NCBI RefSeq assembly: GCF_008364555.1
Contig: NZ_VTUC01000012.1
Coordinates: 1 to 64,000, forward strand
Direction of reading: 5' to 3'
DNA from: Enterobacter vonholyi
GTDB lineage: Bacteria; Pseudomonadota; Gammaproteobacteria; Enterobacterales; Enterobacteriaceae
Length of the DNA: 64,000 nucleotides
Notes under the pieces: model-generated
The model's input: the letters and a program-made list of their open reading frames with translations, nothing else
Database searches by the model: none
What the model was told of the DNA's origin: nothing
Part shown: positions 1 through 8,664 of the stretch, in pieces
Numbering within the stretch: position 1 is the first letter of the stretch
Layout of the letters: each line of letters opens with the position of its first letter
Made by a program: the position numbers and the translations under genes

Positions 1-37
1 AGCGTTCAATCTGAGCCATGATCAAACTCTTCAATTT
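1..37 (-). rRNA. rrs: 16S ribosomal RNA, 5' end only
   Basis: The complement of the first 37 bases reads AAATTGAAGAGTTTGATCATG and continues through the universal 16S 5' start. Transcription runs off the left edge, so only the first bases of the gene are present. The next genes (yieP, hsrA, rbs) are those that flank rrnC in E. coli, so this is probably the rrnC operon. That assignment rests on gene order. Confidence 0.95.
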
Positions 38-206
38 AAGTTTGATGCTCGTGAATTAAACTTCGTAATGAATTACGCATGTTCACTCAGAGACTTGGTA
101 TTCATTTTTCGTCTTGCGACGTTAAGAATCCACGTCACTTTGAGTGCCCACACAGATTGTCTGATAAATTGTTAAAGAGCAGTGCCGCTTCGCTTTTCGC
201 TGCGGC
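38..206 (-). promoter_or_regulatory. rrn leader with boxB, boxA and boxC antitermination sites
   Basis: On the minus strand the leader holds a boxB-like hairpin (GCCGC/GCGGC arms, 184-206), boxA TGCTCTTTAACA (170-181) and the boxC-type CTGTGTGGGC (146-155), in the usual order ahead of 16S. In enteric bacteria these recruit NusB/NusE and allow Rho-resistant rRNA transcription. The remaining sequence down to base 38 is the spacer that pairs with downstream RNA for RNase III processing (family knowledge). Confidence 0.85.
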
Positions 207-217
207 GCGGGGTGTGC

Positions 218-245
218 ATATTACGCCTTCCCGCTTCAGAGTCAA
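218..245 (-). promoter_or_regulatory. rRNA promoter P2
   Basis: Minus-strand -35 TTGACT (240-245) and -10 TAATAT (218-223) with a 16-bp spacer, which is the short spacing typical of rrn promoters. It lies about 90 bp downstream of P1 and ahead of boxB/boxA. Confidence 0.85.
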
Positions 246-314
246 GCGTTTATTTACGCTATTCTCTGCTGACCTGGCGGCGTGTGTGCCGTTGTTCCGT
301 GTCAGTGGAGGCGC

Positions 315-380
315 ATTATAGGGAGTTATTCCGACGTGACAAGAGGAAATTTAAAAAAAGTTTTCATCCGCGTTTTTTTT
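315..380 (-). promoter_or_regulatory. rRNA promoter P1 with AT-rich UP element
   Basis: Minus-strand -35 TTGTCA (337-342) and -10 TATAAT (315-320), 16-bp spacer, followed by a GC-rich discriminator (GCGCCTCC), the signature of stringently controlled rrn P1 promoters. Immediately upstream (343-380) lies an A/T-rich stretch with an A7 and a T8 run, as expected for an UP element and Fis-binding region. The Fis sites themselves are inferred from family knowledge. Confidence 0.85.
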
Positions 381-428
381 CACCACCAGAGGTGAAATCA
401 AGCTACAAATTGTTCTATTTGATGTATC

Positions 429-460
429 TGCAACCACAATCACATTCGAGGTGGCATAAT
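429..460 (+). promoter_or_regulatory. candidate yieP promoter with CRP-like site
   Basis: A -10-like CATAAT (455-460) lies about 30 bp before the yieP start. The sequence TGCAA-N6-TCACA at 429-444 matches 8 of 10 positions of the CRP consensus TGTGA-N6-TCACA. No good -35 is visible, and the spacing between the two elements is not a standard CRP arrangement, so this is weak. Confidence 0.3.
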
Positions 461-491
461 TATCAGCATGAATCTTTAAGGAATAAAAGCG

Positions 492-1199
492 ATGCCATTA
501 AGCGCACAACAGCTGGCCGCCCAAAAAAACCTGTCGTACGTGCTGGCAGAAAAGCTGGCGCAGCGGATTTTAGCGGGTAAATATGCCCCCGGTAGCATCC
601 TGCCGGGTGAGATGGAGCTGGGTGAGCAGTTTGGGGTGAGCCGTACCGCCGTGCGCGAAGCGGTGAAAACCCTGACGGCAAAAGGTATGGTGCTTCCACG
701 TCCTCGCATTGGCACACGCGTAATGCCACAGAGTAACTGGAATTTTCTCGATCAGGAGCTGCTCTCCTGGTGGATGACGGAAGATAACTTTCATCAGGTC
801 GTCGATCACTTTCTGGTGATGCGCAGCAGCCTTGAACCTCAGGCATGTCTGCTTGCCGCTACGCTGGGAACAGCAGAGCAGAAAGCGCAGCTTAACGCGT
901 TGATGGAAGAGATGGTGTTCCTGAAAAAACACTTCAACCGCGAACGCTGGGTTGAGGTCGATATGGCCTGGCATGAACACATCTATATGATGAGCGCCAA
1001 TCCGTTCCTTACCTCTTTTGCTTCTTTATTTCATTCTGTGTATCACACCTACTTTACCTCTATTACACAAAACGAAGTGGTAAAACTGGATTTGCATCAG
1101 GCGATAGTGGATGCCATCCAGGAAAGCGACGGGCAACGAGCCCTGAGTGCGTGCCAGGCATTGCTGGCCGCGCCAACCCACCAGCAGGTAAATAAATGA
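492..1199 (+). CDS. yieP: GntR/FadR-family transcriptional regulator YieP
   Basis: A 235-residue regulator with an N-terminal winged helix ([20 protein letters not shown], about residues 38-57) and a helical C-terminal FCD domain with conserved metal/ligand residues (DMAWHEHIY near 155-163). It closely resembles E. coli YieP (about 230 aa). The ATG is preceded by an AAGGA ribosome site. The stop overlaps the start of hsrA by 4 bases (ATGA), so the two form an operon and yieP probably controls the efflux gene, as often seen for GntR-transporter pairs (inference). Work on E. coli YieP links it to export of small organic acids, which may not transfer here. Confidence 0.9.
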   Translation: MPLSAQQLAAQKNLSYVLAEKLAQRILAGKYAPGSILPGEMELGEQFGVSRTAVREAVKTLTAKGMVLPRPRIGTRVMPQSNWNFLDQELLSWWMTEDNFHQVVDHFLVMRSSLEPQACLLAATLGTAEQKAQLNALMEEMVFLKKHFNRERWVEVDMAWHEHIYMMSANPFLTSFASLFHSVYHTYFTSITQNEVVKLDLHQAIVDAIQESDGQRALSACQALLAAPTHQQVNK

Positions 1200-2629
1200 C
1201 AAAGAAAAAAGCGCGCAGCATGGCCGGATTGCCGTGGATTGCAGCCATGGCGTTTTTTATGCAGGCACTGGATGCCACCATCCTCAACACCGCGCTTCCC
1301 GCTATTGCGCAAAGCCTCAACCGTTCCCCACTGGCGATGCAGTCCGCCATCATCAGCTACACCCTGACGGTGGCAATGTTAATACCGGTCAGCGGCTGGC
1401 TGGCCGACCGCTTTGGCACCCGCAGAGTTTTCATGCTGGCCGTAACGCTCTTTACGCTCGGTTCGCTGGCCTGTGCGCTCTCCTCATCATTAACAGAGCT
1501 GGTTATCTTCCGCGTATTGCAGGGCATCGGCGGCGCGATGATGATGCCCGTGGCGCGCCTTGCCCTACTGCGAGCCTACCCTCGCAGCGAATTACTTCCC
1601 GTGCTCAACTTCGTTACCATGCCAGGCCTTGTTGGCCCGATACTTGGCCCGGTACTCGGTGGCGTGTTTGTCACCTGGGCAAGCTGGCACTGGATCTTCC
1701 TGATTAATATCCCAATTGGCGTTGCGGGGCTGCTGTATGCCCGCAAATATATGCCGAACTTCACCACGCCAAGGCGCAGCTTCGACATGGGCGGCTTTTT
1801 CCTGTTCGGCCTGAGCCTGGTGTTATTCTCCAGCGGGATGGAGCTGTTTGGCGAGAAGATCGTCGCAACGTGGATAGCGCTCTCCGTTATCCTGGGCGGT
1901 ATTCTGTTATTTCTTCTTTATATACGTCACGCGCGCCGCCACCCGACACCGTTAATCTCCCTGGGGCTCTTTAATACCCGAACCTTTTCCGTAGGGATTG
2001 CAGGCAACATTGCGTCTCGTCTGGGGACGGGTTGTGTGCCGTTCCTGATGCCATTGATGCTGCAGGTGGGTTTCGGCTACCCGGCCCTGATTGCTGGCTG
2101 CATGATGGCGCCCACGGCAATGGGCTCGATTCTGGCAAAATCAACCGTTACGCAGGTGCTGCGCTGGTTTGGCTATCGTAAGACGCTGGTTGGCGTGACG
2201 GTCTTTATCGGTTTGATGATTGCGCAGTTTTCGCTGCAGTCCGCCGCGTTACCCGTCTGGATGCTGATCCTGCCGCTGTTTGTGTTGGGCATGGCGATGT
2301 CGACGCAGTTCACATCGATGAACACCATCACCCTCGCAGATCTGACTGACGAGAACGCCAGTAGCGGCAACAGCGTGCTGGCGGTAACGCAACAGCTGTC
2401 GATCAGTTTAGGGGTTGCCGTGAGTGCAGCGGTGCTGAGGTTTTATGAGGGTTTTGACAACGCAAATACCGTTGAGCAGTTCCACTATACCTTTATTACC
2501 ATGGGTGCACTTACCGTGGTATCGGCGCTGGTCTTTATGCTGTTAAAACCGAAAGACGGCAGAAACCTGATTAAAGAACGTCATAAAGAGAAAGCTAAAC
2601 CGAACCGCGTTCCATCAGAACAGGAGTAA
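1196..2629 (+). CDS. hsrA: MFS drug/H+ antiporter HsrA (DHA2 family)
   Basis: A 477-residue membrane protein with 13-14 hydrophobic segments typical of the DHA2 branch of the major facilitator superfamily. Segment 1 carries [17 protein letters not shown], the DHA2 motif around an Asp in the first helix. The loop motif [13 protein letters not shown] lies near residues 73-85 and the antiporter motif [13 protein letters not shown] near 140-155. Length and sequence match E. coli HsrA (YieO). Translation is coupled to yieP by a 4-base overlap. The last 35 bases overlap the convergent rbsR gene, with no room for an intergenic terminator. The substrate is unknown. Confidence 0.9.
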   Translation: MTKKKARSMAGLPWIAAMAFFMQALDATILNTALPAIAQSLNRSPLAMQSAIISYTLTVAMLIPVSGWLADRFGTRRVFMLAVTLFTLGSLACALSSSLTELVIFRVLQGIGGAMMMPVARLALLRAYPRSELLPVLNFVTMPGLVGPILGPVLGGVFVTWASWHWIFLINIPIGVAGLLYARKYMPNFTTPRRSFDMGGFFLFGLSLVLFSSGMELFGEKIVATWIALSVILGGILLFLLYIRHARRHPTPLISLGLFNTRTFSVGIAGNIASRLGTGCVPFLMPLMLQVGFGYPALIAGCMMAPTAMGSILAKSTVTQVLRWFGYRKTLVGVTVFIGLMIAQFSLQSAALPVWMLILPLFVLGMAMSTQFTSMNTITLADLTDENASSGNSVLAVTQQLSISLGVAVSAAVLRFYEGFDNANTVEQFHYTFITMGALTVVSALVFMLLKPKDGRNLIKERHKEKAKPNRVPSEQE

Positions 2630-3587
2630 GCTGCAGGCGTTGTTGCTGCAGCGTGGGCTGCGCCATACGGTGGATCAACACATCTATGGCCAGCTCGCCC
2701 AGTTCATCCTTCGGCTGATGAATAGTAGTCAGCGGCGGCGTCATGTAGCGGGCAAGTTCAATATCATCGTAGCCAATCACCGCCATATCGTCCGGCACGC
2801 GTAGCCCCGCCTGGTACAACGCCTGATAGGCACCAAACGCCATCGCATCATTACCAATAAAGACCGCCTGCGGGCGCTGCGCTTGCGTCAGCAGTTTCTG
2901 CATTGCCTCGAAGCCACCGTTAAATTCGAAATCACCAGTGATCCGGTAGCCATCAGGAATGGCGAGCCCTGCTCGATCCATGGCGGAGAGATACCCTTCC
3001 AGACGCAAACGCGCCGGGGTTTTATCCAGCGGACCGGTAATACAGGCGATGCGGGTATAGCCTTTATCAATCAGATACTGAGTCGCCATATCACCACCCA
3101 GCAGGGAGTTATCCTGAATGAGATCGCTGGTTCCGTCGAATGGGGCCCAGTCCATCATCACGGTGGGAATAGAAGGATAGCGCTGGATGATCTCTTTCGA
3201 GGGCTGGTGCGTTTCGGTGCAGAGCAACAGTAGCCCGTCGACGCGTTTTTGCATCAGCGTCTCCAGGTTACGATTCATGCGCTGCTCGTCACCTTCGGTG
3301 TTACACAGCACCAGGCTGTAGCCGCGCTCGAAGCAGCTGCGCTCCACGCCGCGAACCAGTTCTGAATAAAAGGGGTTGGTACTGGCAGTGATCAGCATAC
3401 CGATAGTACGCGTCTGATTGAGCTTAAGGCTGCGCGCCAGCGCAGACGGCGCATAGTTGAGTTCTTTTACCGCAGCTTCGACTTTTTCCCGAATCGCCTC
3501 GCTGACGAAGCGATCTTTATTAATGACGTGGGAGACCGTCGAGGTAGAAACGCCCGCCATACGGGCGACATCTTTCATTGTAGCCAA
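2595..3587 (-). CDS. rbsR: ribose operon repressor RbsR (LacI family)
   Basis: A 330-residue LacI/GalR-family repressor with an N-terminal helix-turn-helix ([20 protein letters not shown], residues 4-23), a hinge helix (SALARSLKL) and a periplasmic-binding-protein-like ribose-binding core. It is the last gene of the rbs operon, 9 bases after rbsK, so the repressor is made with the genes it controls. Its expected operator, a palindrome around AACGTT, is present ahead of rbsD. In E. coli RbsR also represses purine genes and responds to D-ribose. The 3' end overlaps hsrA. Confidence 0.97.
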   Translation of the reverse strand: MATMKDVARMAGVSTSTVSHVINKDRFVSEAIREKVEAAVKELNYAPSALARSLKLNQTRTIGMLITASTNPFYSELVRGVERSCFERGYSLVLCNTEGDEQRMNRNLETLMQKRVDGLLLLCTETHQPSKEIIQRYPSIPTVMMDWAPFDGTSDLIQDNSLLGGDMATQYLIDKGYTRIACITGPLDKTPARLRLEGYLSAMDRAGLAIPDGYRITGDFEFNGGFEAMQKLLTQAQRPQAVFIGNDAMAFGAYQALYQAGLRVPDDMAVIGYDDIELARYMTPPLTTIHQPKDELGELAIDVLIHRMAQPTLQQQRLQLTPVLMERGSV

Positions 3588-3596
3588 GCGTTACCC

Positions 3597-4535
3597 CTAC
3601 TGACTTAAGAATTCATCGATCTCTTTACGCCACGGAACGGAAGGCTGGGCTCCCTTGCGCGTCACCGCAATCGCGGCAGCGGCGTGAGCGAAGCGAATAG
3701 CGTCATCCATTTTCTTGCCTTCCAGCAGCGCGGTCACCAGTGCACCATTGAAGGTGTCTCCCGCTGCAATGGTATCAATCGCCTTCACCTTAAAGCCCGG
3801 CACATGACGGCCTTCGCCATTGACGCTTGCCCACACCCCACGGCTGCCAAGGGTGATAATTACGGTGCCGATGCCCTTATCATGCAGTGCACGTGCGGCT
3901 CGTGCGGCATCGTCATCATTTTCTACGCGAATGCCCGTCAGCTTTTCGGCTTCGGTTTCGTTCGGCGTAATGATGTCCACCAGCGCCAGCAGCTCGTCTG
4001 ATAATACACGTGCTGGGGCCGGGTTCAGTACAACAGTGGTATGATTTTCATGTGCAATTTTTGCGGCGGCCAGCACGCTTTCAACCGGTGATTCCAGCTG
4101 CATGAGCAGGGCTTCCGCTCCGGCGATGATTGCACGTTGCGCTTCTACGCGCTCCGTCGTCAGCGCAGCGTTAGCCCCAGCATGAATACCGATGACATTC
4201 TCACCTTCAGCGTTGACGAAAATCAGCGCCACGCCGGTAGATTCCCCTGCAACAACGCTGACCGGTGCGATATCAACGTTGTCGCTCGCCAGCTGCTTGC
4301 GTACACGCTCACCGGTATCGTCATCACCCGTGCAGGCGATAAACGCAATATTCGCCCCACTGCGACCCGCGGCCACGGCCTGGTTGGCACCTTTACCGCC
4401 AAATGCCACCTGATAATGATTACCCGTGACGGTTTCGCCCGGTGCAGGGAACGATTCAAGGTTAAGAATGTGATCGGCATTGATACTGCCAAGGACGACG
4501 AGGTTGCCTGCGGTTTTCATGGTTGGGTTGTCCAT
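3597..4535 (-). CDS. rbsK: ribokinase RbsK
   Basis: A PfkB-family kinase of 312 residues that phosphorylates D-ribose to ribose 5-phosphate in the cytosol. It has the N-terminal sugar-binding signature GGKGANQAVAAGRSGA (about residues 45-60) and the C-terminal DTIAAGDTFNGALV motif with the catalytic Asp and anion hole (about 256-269). E. coli RbsK has 309 residues and begins at the position of the second Met here (ATG at 4520). I keep the upstream ATG because GGTGG lies ahead of it, but either start is possible. A 92-base gap with two strong hairpins separates it from rbsB, which should lower its expression relative to the binding protein. Confidence 0.95.
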   Translation of the reverse strand: MDNPTMKTAGNLVVLGSINADHILNLESFPAPGETVTGNHYQVAFGGKGANQAVAAGRSGANIAFIACTGDDDTGERVRKQLASDNVDIAPVSVVAGESTGVALIFVNAEGENVIGIHAGANAALTTERVEAQRAIIAGAEALLMQLESPVESVLAAAKIAHENHTTVVLNPAPARVLSDELLALVDIITPNETEAEKLTGIRVENDDDAARAARALHDKGIGTVIITLGSRGVWASVNGEGRHVPGFKVKAIDTIAAGDTFNGALVTALLEGKKMDDAIRFAHAAAAIAVTRKGAQPSVPWRKEIDEFLSQ

Positions 4536-4542
4536 CTGAGAG

Positions 4543-4619
4543 CGCCACCGGTGTTACCCGGTGGCGTATGCCACACTTTTCTTTTATTGGTGTCCCTCAG
4601 GCAGCCAGCGACTGCCTGA
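4543..4619 (-). other. two strong hairpins between rbsB and rbsK
   Basis: Two perfect inverted repeats fill the rbsB-rbsK gap: arms 4597-4604/4612-4619 (TCAGGCAG/CTGCCTGA, 7-base loop) and arms 4543-4551/4558-4566 (CGCCACCGG/CCGGTGGCG, 6-base loop). Neither is followed by a U-run, so they probably stabilise the rbsB 3' end or limit read-through rather than end transcription outright. In E. coli a small RNA, RbsZ, comes from the rbsB 3' region; an equivalent here is possible but unproven. Confidence 0.6.
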
Positions 4620-4627
4620 TTCGCCTT

Positions 4628-5518
4628 TTACTGCTTGATGACCAGCTTCAGGTCAACCGGGTATTTAGCCTGAACTTTTTCGCCCTTCAGCACTTTGTCG
4701 GCAGTTTCAACGCCAGTGGCGCCAATCTGCTCAGGCAGCTGAGCGATGGTCGCAGCCAGTTTGCCATCGTTTACTGCTTTTTCACCATCCGGCGTGCCGT
4801 CAAATCCGACAACCATCACATCAGATTTACCTGCAGTCTGCAGAGCACGCAGCGCACCGAGCGCCATTTCGTCGTTCTGCGCGAAGACCGCCTGCACATC
4901 AGGGTGTGCGGTCAGCAGGTTCTGCATGACGTTCAGACCTTTGGTACGATCGAAGTCTGCTGGCTGGCTCGCCAGCACGTTGAATTTGTGTGCAGCCACA
5001 GCCTGCTGGAAGCCTTCGCCACGCTCGCGGGCGGCAGACGTACCGGCAATCCCCTGCAGTTCGATAACTTTCGCGCCTTCGCCAGCTTTCTTCGCGATGT
5101 AATCACCCGCGATTTTGCCGCCCAGCACGTTATCAGACGCAATGTGGCTCACTACTTCGCCTTTCGTTGCCTGACGGTCCAGGGTGATTACCGGGATCTT
5201 CGCCTGGTTTGCCATTTTAACGGCGTTACCTACGGCGTCAGAGTCGGTTGGGTTGATCAGCAGAATTTTGGTGCCACGAACGGTTAAGTCCTGAACGTTA
5301 GCCAGCTCTTTCGCCGGGTTGTTCTGTGAATCCAGCACCACCAGGTTGTAGCCCAGCTTGTCAGCTTCTTTCTGCGCACCGTCCTTCAGGGAGACGAAGA
5401 ACGGGTTGTTCAGGGTTGAGACAACCAGCGCGATGGTATCTTTCGCCATGGCGTTAGCACTTACGGTTGCGCTCAGCGCGACAGCAGAAACCAGGGTAGC
5501 CAGTTTTTTCATGTTCAT
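4628..5518 (-). CDS. rbsB: ribose ABC transporter periplasmic binding protein RbsB
   Basis: A 296-residue periplasmic D-ribose receptor, the same length as in E. coli. It starts with a Sec signal peptide: basic MNMKKL, a hydrophobic core, and cleavage after ANAMA near residue 25. The mature protein has the two-lobed sugar-binding fold with ligand residues such as NNPFF (about 38-42), DRQAT and the QNDEMALGA segment (about 214-222). It delivers ribose to RbsA/RbsC and, in E. coli, to the Trg chemoreceptor. It lies 27 bases after rbsC within the operon. Confidence 0.97.
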   Translation of the reverse strand: MNMKKLATLVSAVALSATVSANAMAKDTIALVVSTLNNPFFVSLKDGAQKEADKLGYNLVVLDSQNNPAKELANVQDLTVRGTKILLINPTDSDAVGNAVKMANQAKIPVITLDRQATKGEVVSHIASDNVLGGKIAGDYIAKKAGEGAKVIELQGIAGTSAARERGEGFQQAVAAHKFNVLASQPADFDRTKGLNVMQNLLTAHPDVQAVFAQNDEMALGALRALQTAGKSDVMVVGFDGTPDGEKAVNDGKLAATIAQLPEQIGATGVETADKVLKGEKVQAKYPVDLKLVIKQ

Positions 5519-5545
5519 ATCTAAGATGTCCTGTAGTGTCGTCAG

Positions 5546-6511
5546 TTACTGTTTTTTGTTGTCTACCAGTACCGCCAGCAAAATCACCACTGCCTTAACG
5601 ATCATCTGGTAATAGGAGGAAACACCTAACAAATTCAAACCATTATTCAGGAAACCGAGAATCAGTGCGCCGATCAATGTCCCAACAATGCGACCTTTAC
5701 CGCCCGCAAGACTCGTACCGCCCAGAACCACTGCCGCGATAGCATCCAGCTCATACCCCGTACCCGCCGTCGGCTGCGCGGAAGAGAGGCGCGCCACTTC
5801 GATAATGCCCGCCAGTGACGCCAGCAGACCGCACAGGGAGTACACGATAACTTTGACTTTATTAACGCTGATACCGGACAGGCGCGTTGCCGCTTCGTTA
5901 CCGCCCAGCGCATAGATATAACGACCCAGACGGGTATGATGCAGCATGTACCACGCCGCCAGGAAGACAATAGCCATGATCCAGACCGGCGTCGGGACAC
6001 CCAGCGGGCGACCGATACCGAACCAGCCAAACAGATCGGCGTTATCGGTGAAGCCGGTATTGACCGGGCTGCCGTTGGTATAAACCATGGTCACCCCGCG
6101 CAGCAGCAGCATCATCACCAGCGTGGCGATGAATGCCTGAACGCGACCTTTTGCCACAATCACGCCTGTGACGGCACCAATCGCCGCGCCTGCAGCCAGG
6201 GCTGCGGCCACGGCCACCAGCGCGTTGACTTCAATCCCGACAAGCGAAGCGGCGATCGCGCCGGTAAGGGCCAGCAGGGAACCGACGGACAAATCGATCC
6301 CTGAGGTCAAAATTACCAGCGTCATGCCGACCGCCATAATGGCATTCACCGACGTCTGCTGCAGAATGTTGAACAGGTTATTAACGGTGAAAAAGTTCGG
6401 GCTCATGGTCGATACAATCGCGATCAGCACCAGCAGGGCAATCAGCGATTTTTGTTCCATCAGCCACGCCTTTGTGAAATAGCGGCGACCAGAAACAGCC
6501 TGGGTAGTCAT
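5546..6511 (-). CDS. rbsC: ribose ABC transporter permease RbsC
   Basis: A 321-residue inner-membrane permease with eight to ten hydrophobic segments and the carbohydrate-uptake (CUT2) signature GGNEAATRLSGI (about residues 205-216), which forms the coupling loop to the ATPase. Same length as E. coli RbsC. It forms the ribose channel and works with RbsA and RbsB. The gene begins 4 bases after the rbsA stop, consistent with translational coupling. Confidence 0.97.
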   Translation of the reverse strand: MTTQAVSGRRYFTKAWLMEQKSLIALLVLIAIVSTMSPNFFTVNNLFNILQQTSVNAIMAVGMTLVILTSGIDLSVGSLLALTGAIAASLVGIEVNALVAVAAALAAGAAIGAVTGVIVAKGRVQAFIATLVMMLLLRGVTMVYTNGSPVNTGFTDNADLFGWFGIGRPLGVPTPVWIMAIVFLAAWYMLHHTRLGRYIYALGGNEAATRLSGISVNKVKVIVYSLCGLLASLAGIIEVARLSSAQPTAGTGYELDAIAAVVLGGTSLAGGKGRIVGTLIGALILGFLNNGLNLLGVSSYYQMIVKAVVILLAVLVDNKKQ

Positions 6512-6515
6512 CTTC

Positions 6516-8021
6516 TTACTCCTGATTCACGCGATTAAGCTTGCCCACAGCGGCAGCCATCAGAACTTCCTGGGTGGCCTGCTCGCGAGTGAATTCACCG
6601 CCGAGATGCCCTTCATGCATAACGATAATGCGATCGCTCATGCCTAATACTTCTGGCATCTCGGAAGAGACCAGAATGATGCTCAGACCGTCGGCCTTAA
6701 ACTGGTTAATCAGCTGATAGATCTCTTTCTTCGCGCCCACGTCCACGCCGCGGGTTGGCTCGTCGAGGATCAGCACTTTCGGGCGCGTCATCAACCCGCG
6801 CGCAATCGCCACTTTCTGCTGATTCCCGCCGGATAACAGGCCAATCGCCTGCTCCATCGACGGGGTTTTGACGTTAAAGAGGCGGATAAAATCGCTGACC
6901 GCCTGCTGTTCGTCTTTATGCTTCAGGCTTCCACCGCTATGGCTGAAATAGCGCAGCGCGGTCAGGGACATGTTCTCTTTTACCGACATGCCCAGCACCA
7001 GGCCATCGCGTTTGCGGTCTTCGGAGATATAGACGATGCCGTTCGCCAGACCATCCTGCGGAGAGCGGGTGACCACTTCATGGCCGTCAAGGGTGACATA
7101 ACCGCTGGTGCGCGGCAGTGCGCCGTACAACACTTTCATCAGCTCGGTACGTCCCGCCCCCATCAGGCCCGCCACGCCCAGGATCTCGCCCTGGCGCAGG
7201 GTAAAGGTCACGTCGTTCACACCCGGACCGCAGAGGTTGTCCACCTTCAGGCGGATCTCTCCCGGCGCTTTATCCAGATGCGGATATTGATCTTCAAGCT
7301 TACGTCCCACCATCATTTCAATGAGCGTATCTTCGGTCAGCGTGGCCACTTCGCGCTCGGCAATAAACTGCCCGTCGCGGAAAACGGTGACGTCGTCGCA
7401 GATCTCGAAGATCTCTTTCATGCGGTGAGAGATATAGACAATCCCGCGCCCCTGCGACTTCAGCTCGCGGATAACGCGGAACAGGGATTCGGTTTCAGTA
7501 TCGGTCAGGGCGTCGGTCGGTTCATCCATAATGATGACCTTCGACTCAAAGCTCAGCACCTTCGCGATTTCCACCATCTGCTGATCGCCAATCGACAAAT
7601 CGCCTACCAGACGGTCGCTCTTAAAGCGCAGGTTCAGCTTCGCCAGCAGCTTGTCCGCTTCGGCATACATAGTTTTCCAGTCGATTTTGCCGAACCGGTT
7701 AACAAACTCGCGGCCGAGGAAGATGTTTTCCGCAATGGTGAGCTGCGGGATCAGGTTCAGCTCCTGGTGAATAATGCCGATACCCGCTTCCTGAGAAGAT
7801 TTCGGGCCAGTGAAGGTGGTTTCTTTACCCAGCCAGAGGAGTGAGCCAGCATCGCGTTGATAGATACCGGTCAGCACTTTCATCATGGTGGATTTGCCGG
7901 CGCCGTTTTCCCCCACCAGCGCCATTACGCGCCCGGGGTAGACGTTCAGCGCCGCGCCGGAGAGGGCTTTTACGCCCGGGAACGACTTATCGATCCCTTT
8001 GAGTTGCAGTAATGCGTCCAT
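6516..8021 (-). CDS. rbsA: ribose ABC transporter ATPase RbsA
   Basis: A 501-residue protein with two fused ABC domains, as in all CUT2 sugar importers. The first has a full Walker A (GENGAGKST, about 37-45), an LSIGDQQ signature and Walker B IIMDEPT. The second has the usual degenerate Walker A ([10 protein letters not shown]) with [13 protein letters not shown] and LILDEPT. The reading frame extends 15 codons upstream, into rbsD. I chose the ATG at 8021 because it gives the E. coli length, has a GAGG ribosome site just ahead, and leaves a 7-base gap after the rbsD stop. Confidence 0.97.
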   Translation of the reverse strand: MDALLQLKGIDKSFPGVKALSGAALNVYPGRVMALVGENGAGKSTMMKVLTGIYQRDAGSLLWLGKETTFTGPKSSQEAGIGIIHQELNLIPQLTIAENIFLGREFVNRFGKIDWKTMYAEADKLLAKLNLRFKSDRLVGDLSIGDQQMVEIAKVLSFESKVIIMDEPTDALTDTETESLFRVIRELKSQGRGIVYISHRMKEIFEICDDVTVFRDGQFIAEREVATLTEDTLIEMMVGRKLEDQYPHLDKAPGEIRLKVDNLCGPGVNDVTFTLRQGEILGVAGLMGAGRTELMKVLYGALPRTSGYVTLDGHEVVTRSPQDGLANGIVYISEDRKRDGLVLGMSVKENMSLTALRYFSHSGGSLKHKDEQQAVSDFIRLFNVKTPSMEQAIGLLSGGNQQKVAIARGLMTRPKVLILDEPTRGVDVGAKKEIYQLINQFKADGLSIILVSSEMPEVLGMSDRIIVMHEGHLGGEFTREQATQEVLMAAAVGKLNRVNQE

Positions 8022-8028
8022 GATGGCC

Positions 8029-8448
8029 TCAGAAGGTGACGCCAGCACAGAGAATGATATTCGCATACGGGGAACACTCCCCGCTGCGAATTACCGCCTG
8101 ACTGTCTGCGGTTTGTTGTTTGAACTGCTCGTGCGTTGTGTAACGAATTTCTATGGTGTTTCCCTGGTGTTGTTGCAGTTGCTCAATATGGCTGAGCAAC
8201 GTTTCGTGGAGTTGCGGATTATGTTGTTTGATTTCCGCCGCGAGAATGGCTGCCTCAACCTGCATCTCCGCCGTCACGACTTCCAGTACCTGCATAAACG
8301 AAGGAACACCCTGCGTTAACGCCATATCAATACGGGTTGTGCTGCGCGGAACCGGTAAGCCAGCATCGCAAACCACCAGCGTATCGGTATGCCCAAGACG
8401 GGAAATAACCGATGAGATTTCTGAGTTGAGTACCGTGCCTTTCTTCAT
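8029..8448 (-). CDS. rbsD: D-ribose pyranase RbsD
   Basis: A 139-residue cytosolic enzyme that interconverts the beta-pyranose and beta-furanose forms of D-ribose, supplying the furanose used by ribokinase. It matches E. coli RbsD in length. It has the N-terminal [16 protein letters not shown] segment with the catalytic His (about residue 20), and conserved DAGLPVP. It is the first gene of the operon, directly downstream of an RbsR-type operator. Confidence 0.97.
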   Translation of the reverse strand: MKKGTVLNSEISSVISRLGHTDTLVVCDAGLPVPRSTTRIDMALTQGVPSFMQVLEVVTAEMQVEAAILAAEIKQHNPQLHETLLSHIEQLQQHQGNTIEIRYTTHEQFKQQTADSQAVIRSGECSPYANIILCAGVTF

Positions 8449-8461
8449 TTTCTTGCTCCAC

Positions 8462-8490
8462 TAGCGAAACGTTTCGCTAAAAGTAGTGTA
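8462..8490 (-). promoter_or_regulatory. rbs promoter -10 and RbsR operator
   Basis: A perfect 18-bp palindrome, TAGCGAAACGTTTCGCTA (8462-8479), lies 13 bp before the rbsD start. It has the central ACGT and flanks expected for RbsR of the LacI family. A -10-like TACACT (8485-8490, minus strand) sits just upstream, so bound repressor would cover the start of transcription. No good -35 is visible, which fits a promoter that depends on an activator such as CRP. Confidence 0.8.
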
Positions 8491-8543
8491 GCGCCAGAAA
8501 TGTTCAGAAAACCATCATGACGTAACAGATTTGTGATCGACGT

Positions 8544-8555
8544 CGAAACGTTTCG
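8544..8555 (-). promoter_or_regulatory. second RbsR-like half-conserved operator
   Basis: CGAAACGTTTCG repeats the core of the rbsD operator exactly, 79 bp further upstream centre to centre. One flank also continues as GCTA, the other does not. It could be an auxiliary operator for looping or a site for another LacI-family protein such as PurR. Confidence 0.5.
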
Positions 8556-8584
8556 CTAAGTGAAATATTGATGGGAGAAATAGC

Positions 8585-8650
8585 CCGACGGCGCTTCACT
8601 TGCACGGGCCTACGGGTTTGGTAGGCCGGGTAAGCGCAGCGCCACCCGGC
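8585..8650. repeat. REP-type repeat pair between kup and rbsD
   Basis: A clear REP element at 8621-8650 (GTAGGCCGGGTAAGCGCAGC and on, with GCCGGG/CCCGGC arms) and a more degenerate inverted partner at about 8585-8607. The same family recurs at three other places in this window. It sits just after the kup stop codon and may stabilise or end the kup message. Confidence 0.75.
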
Positions 8651-8664
8651 ATTTTCGAAAGGAC

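Noticed and set aside
182..580. 132-codon frame across the rrn promoter and yieP start
   Set aside because: Runs through P1, P2 and into yieP in another frame; no coding signature.
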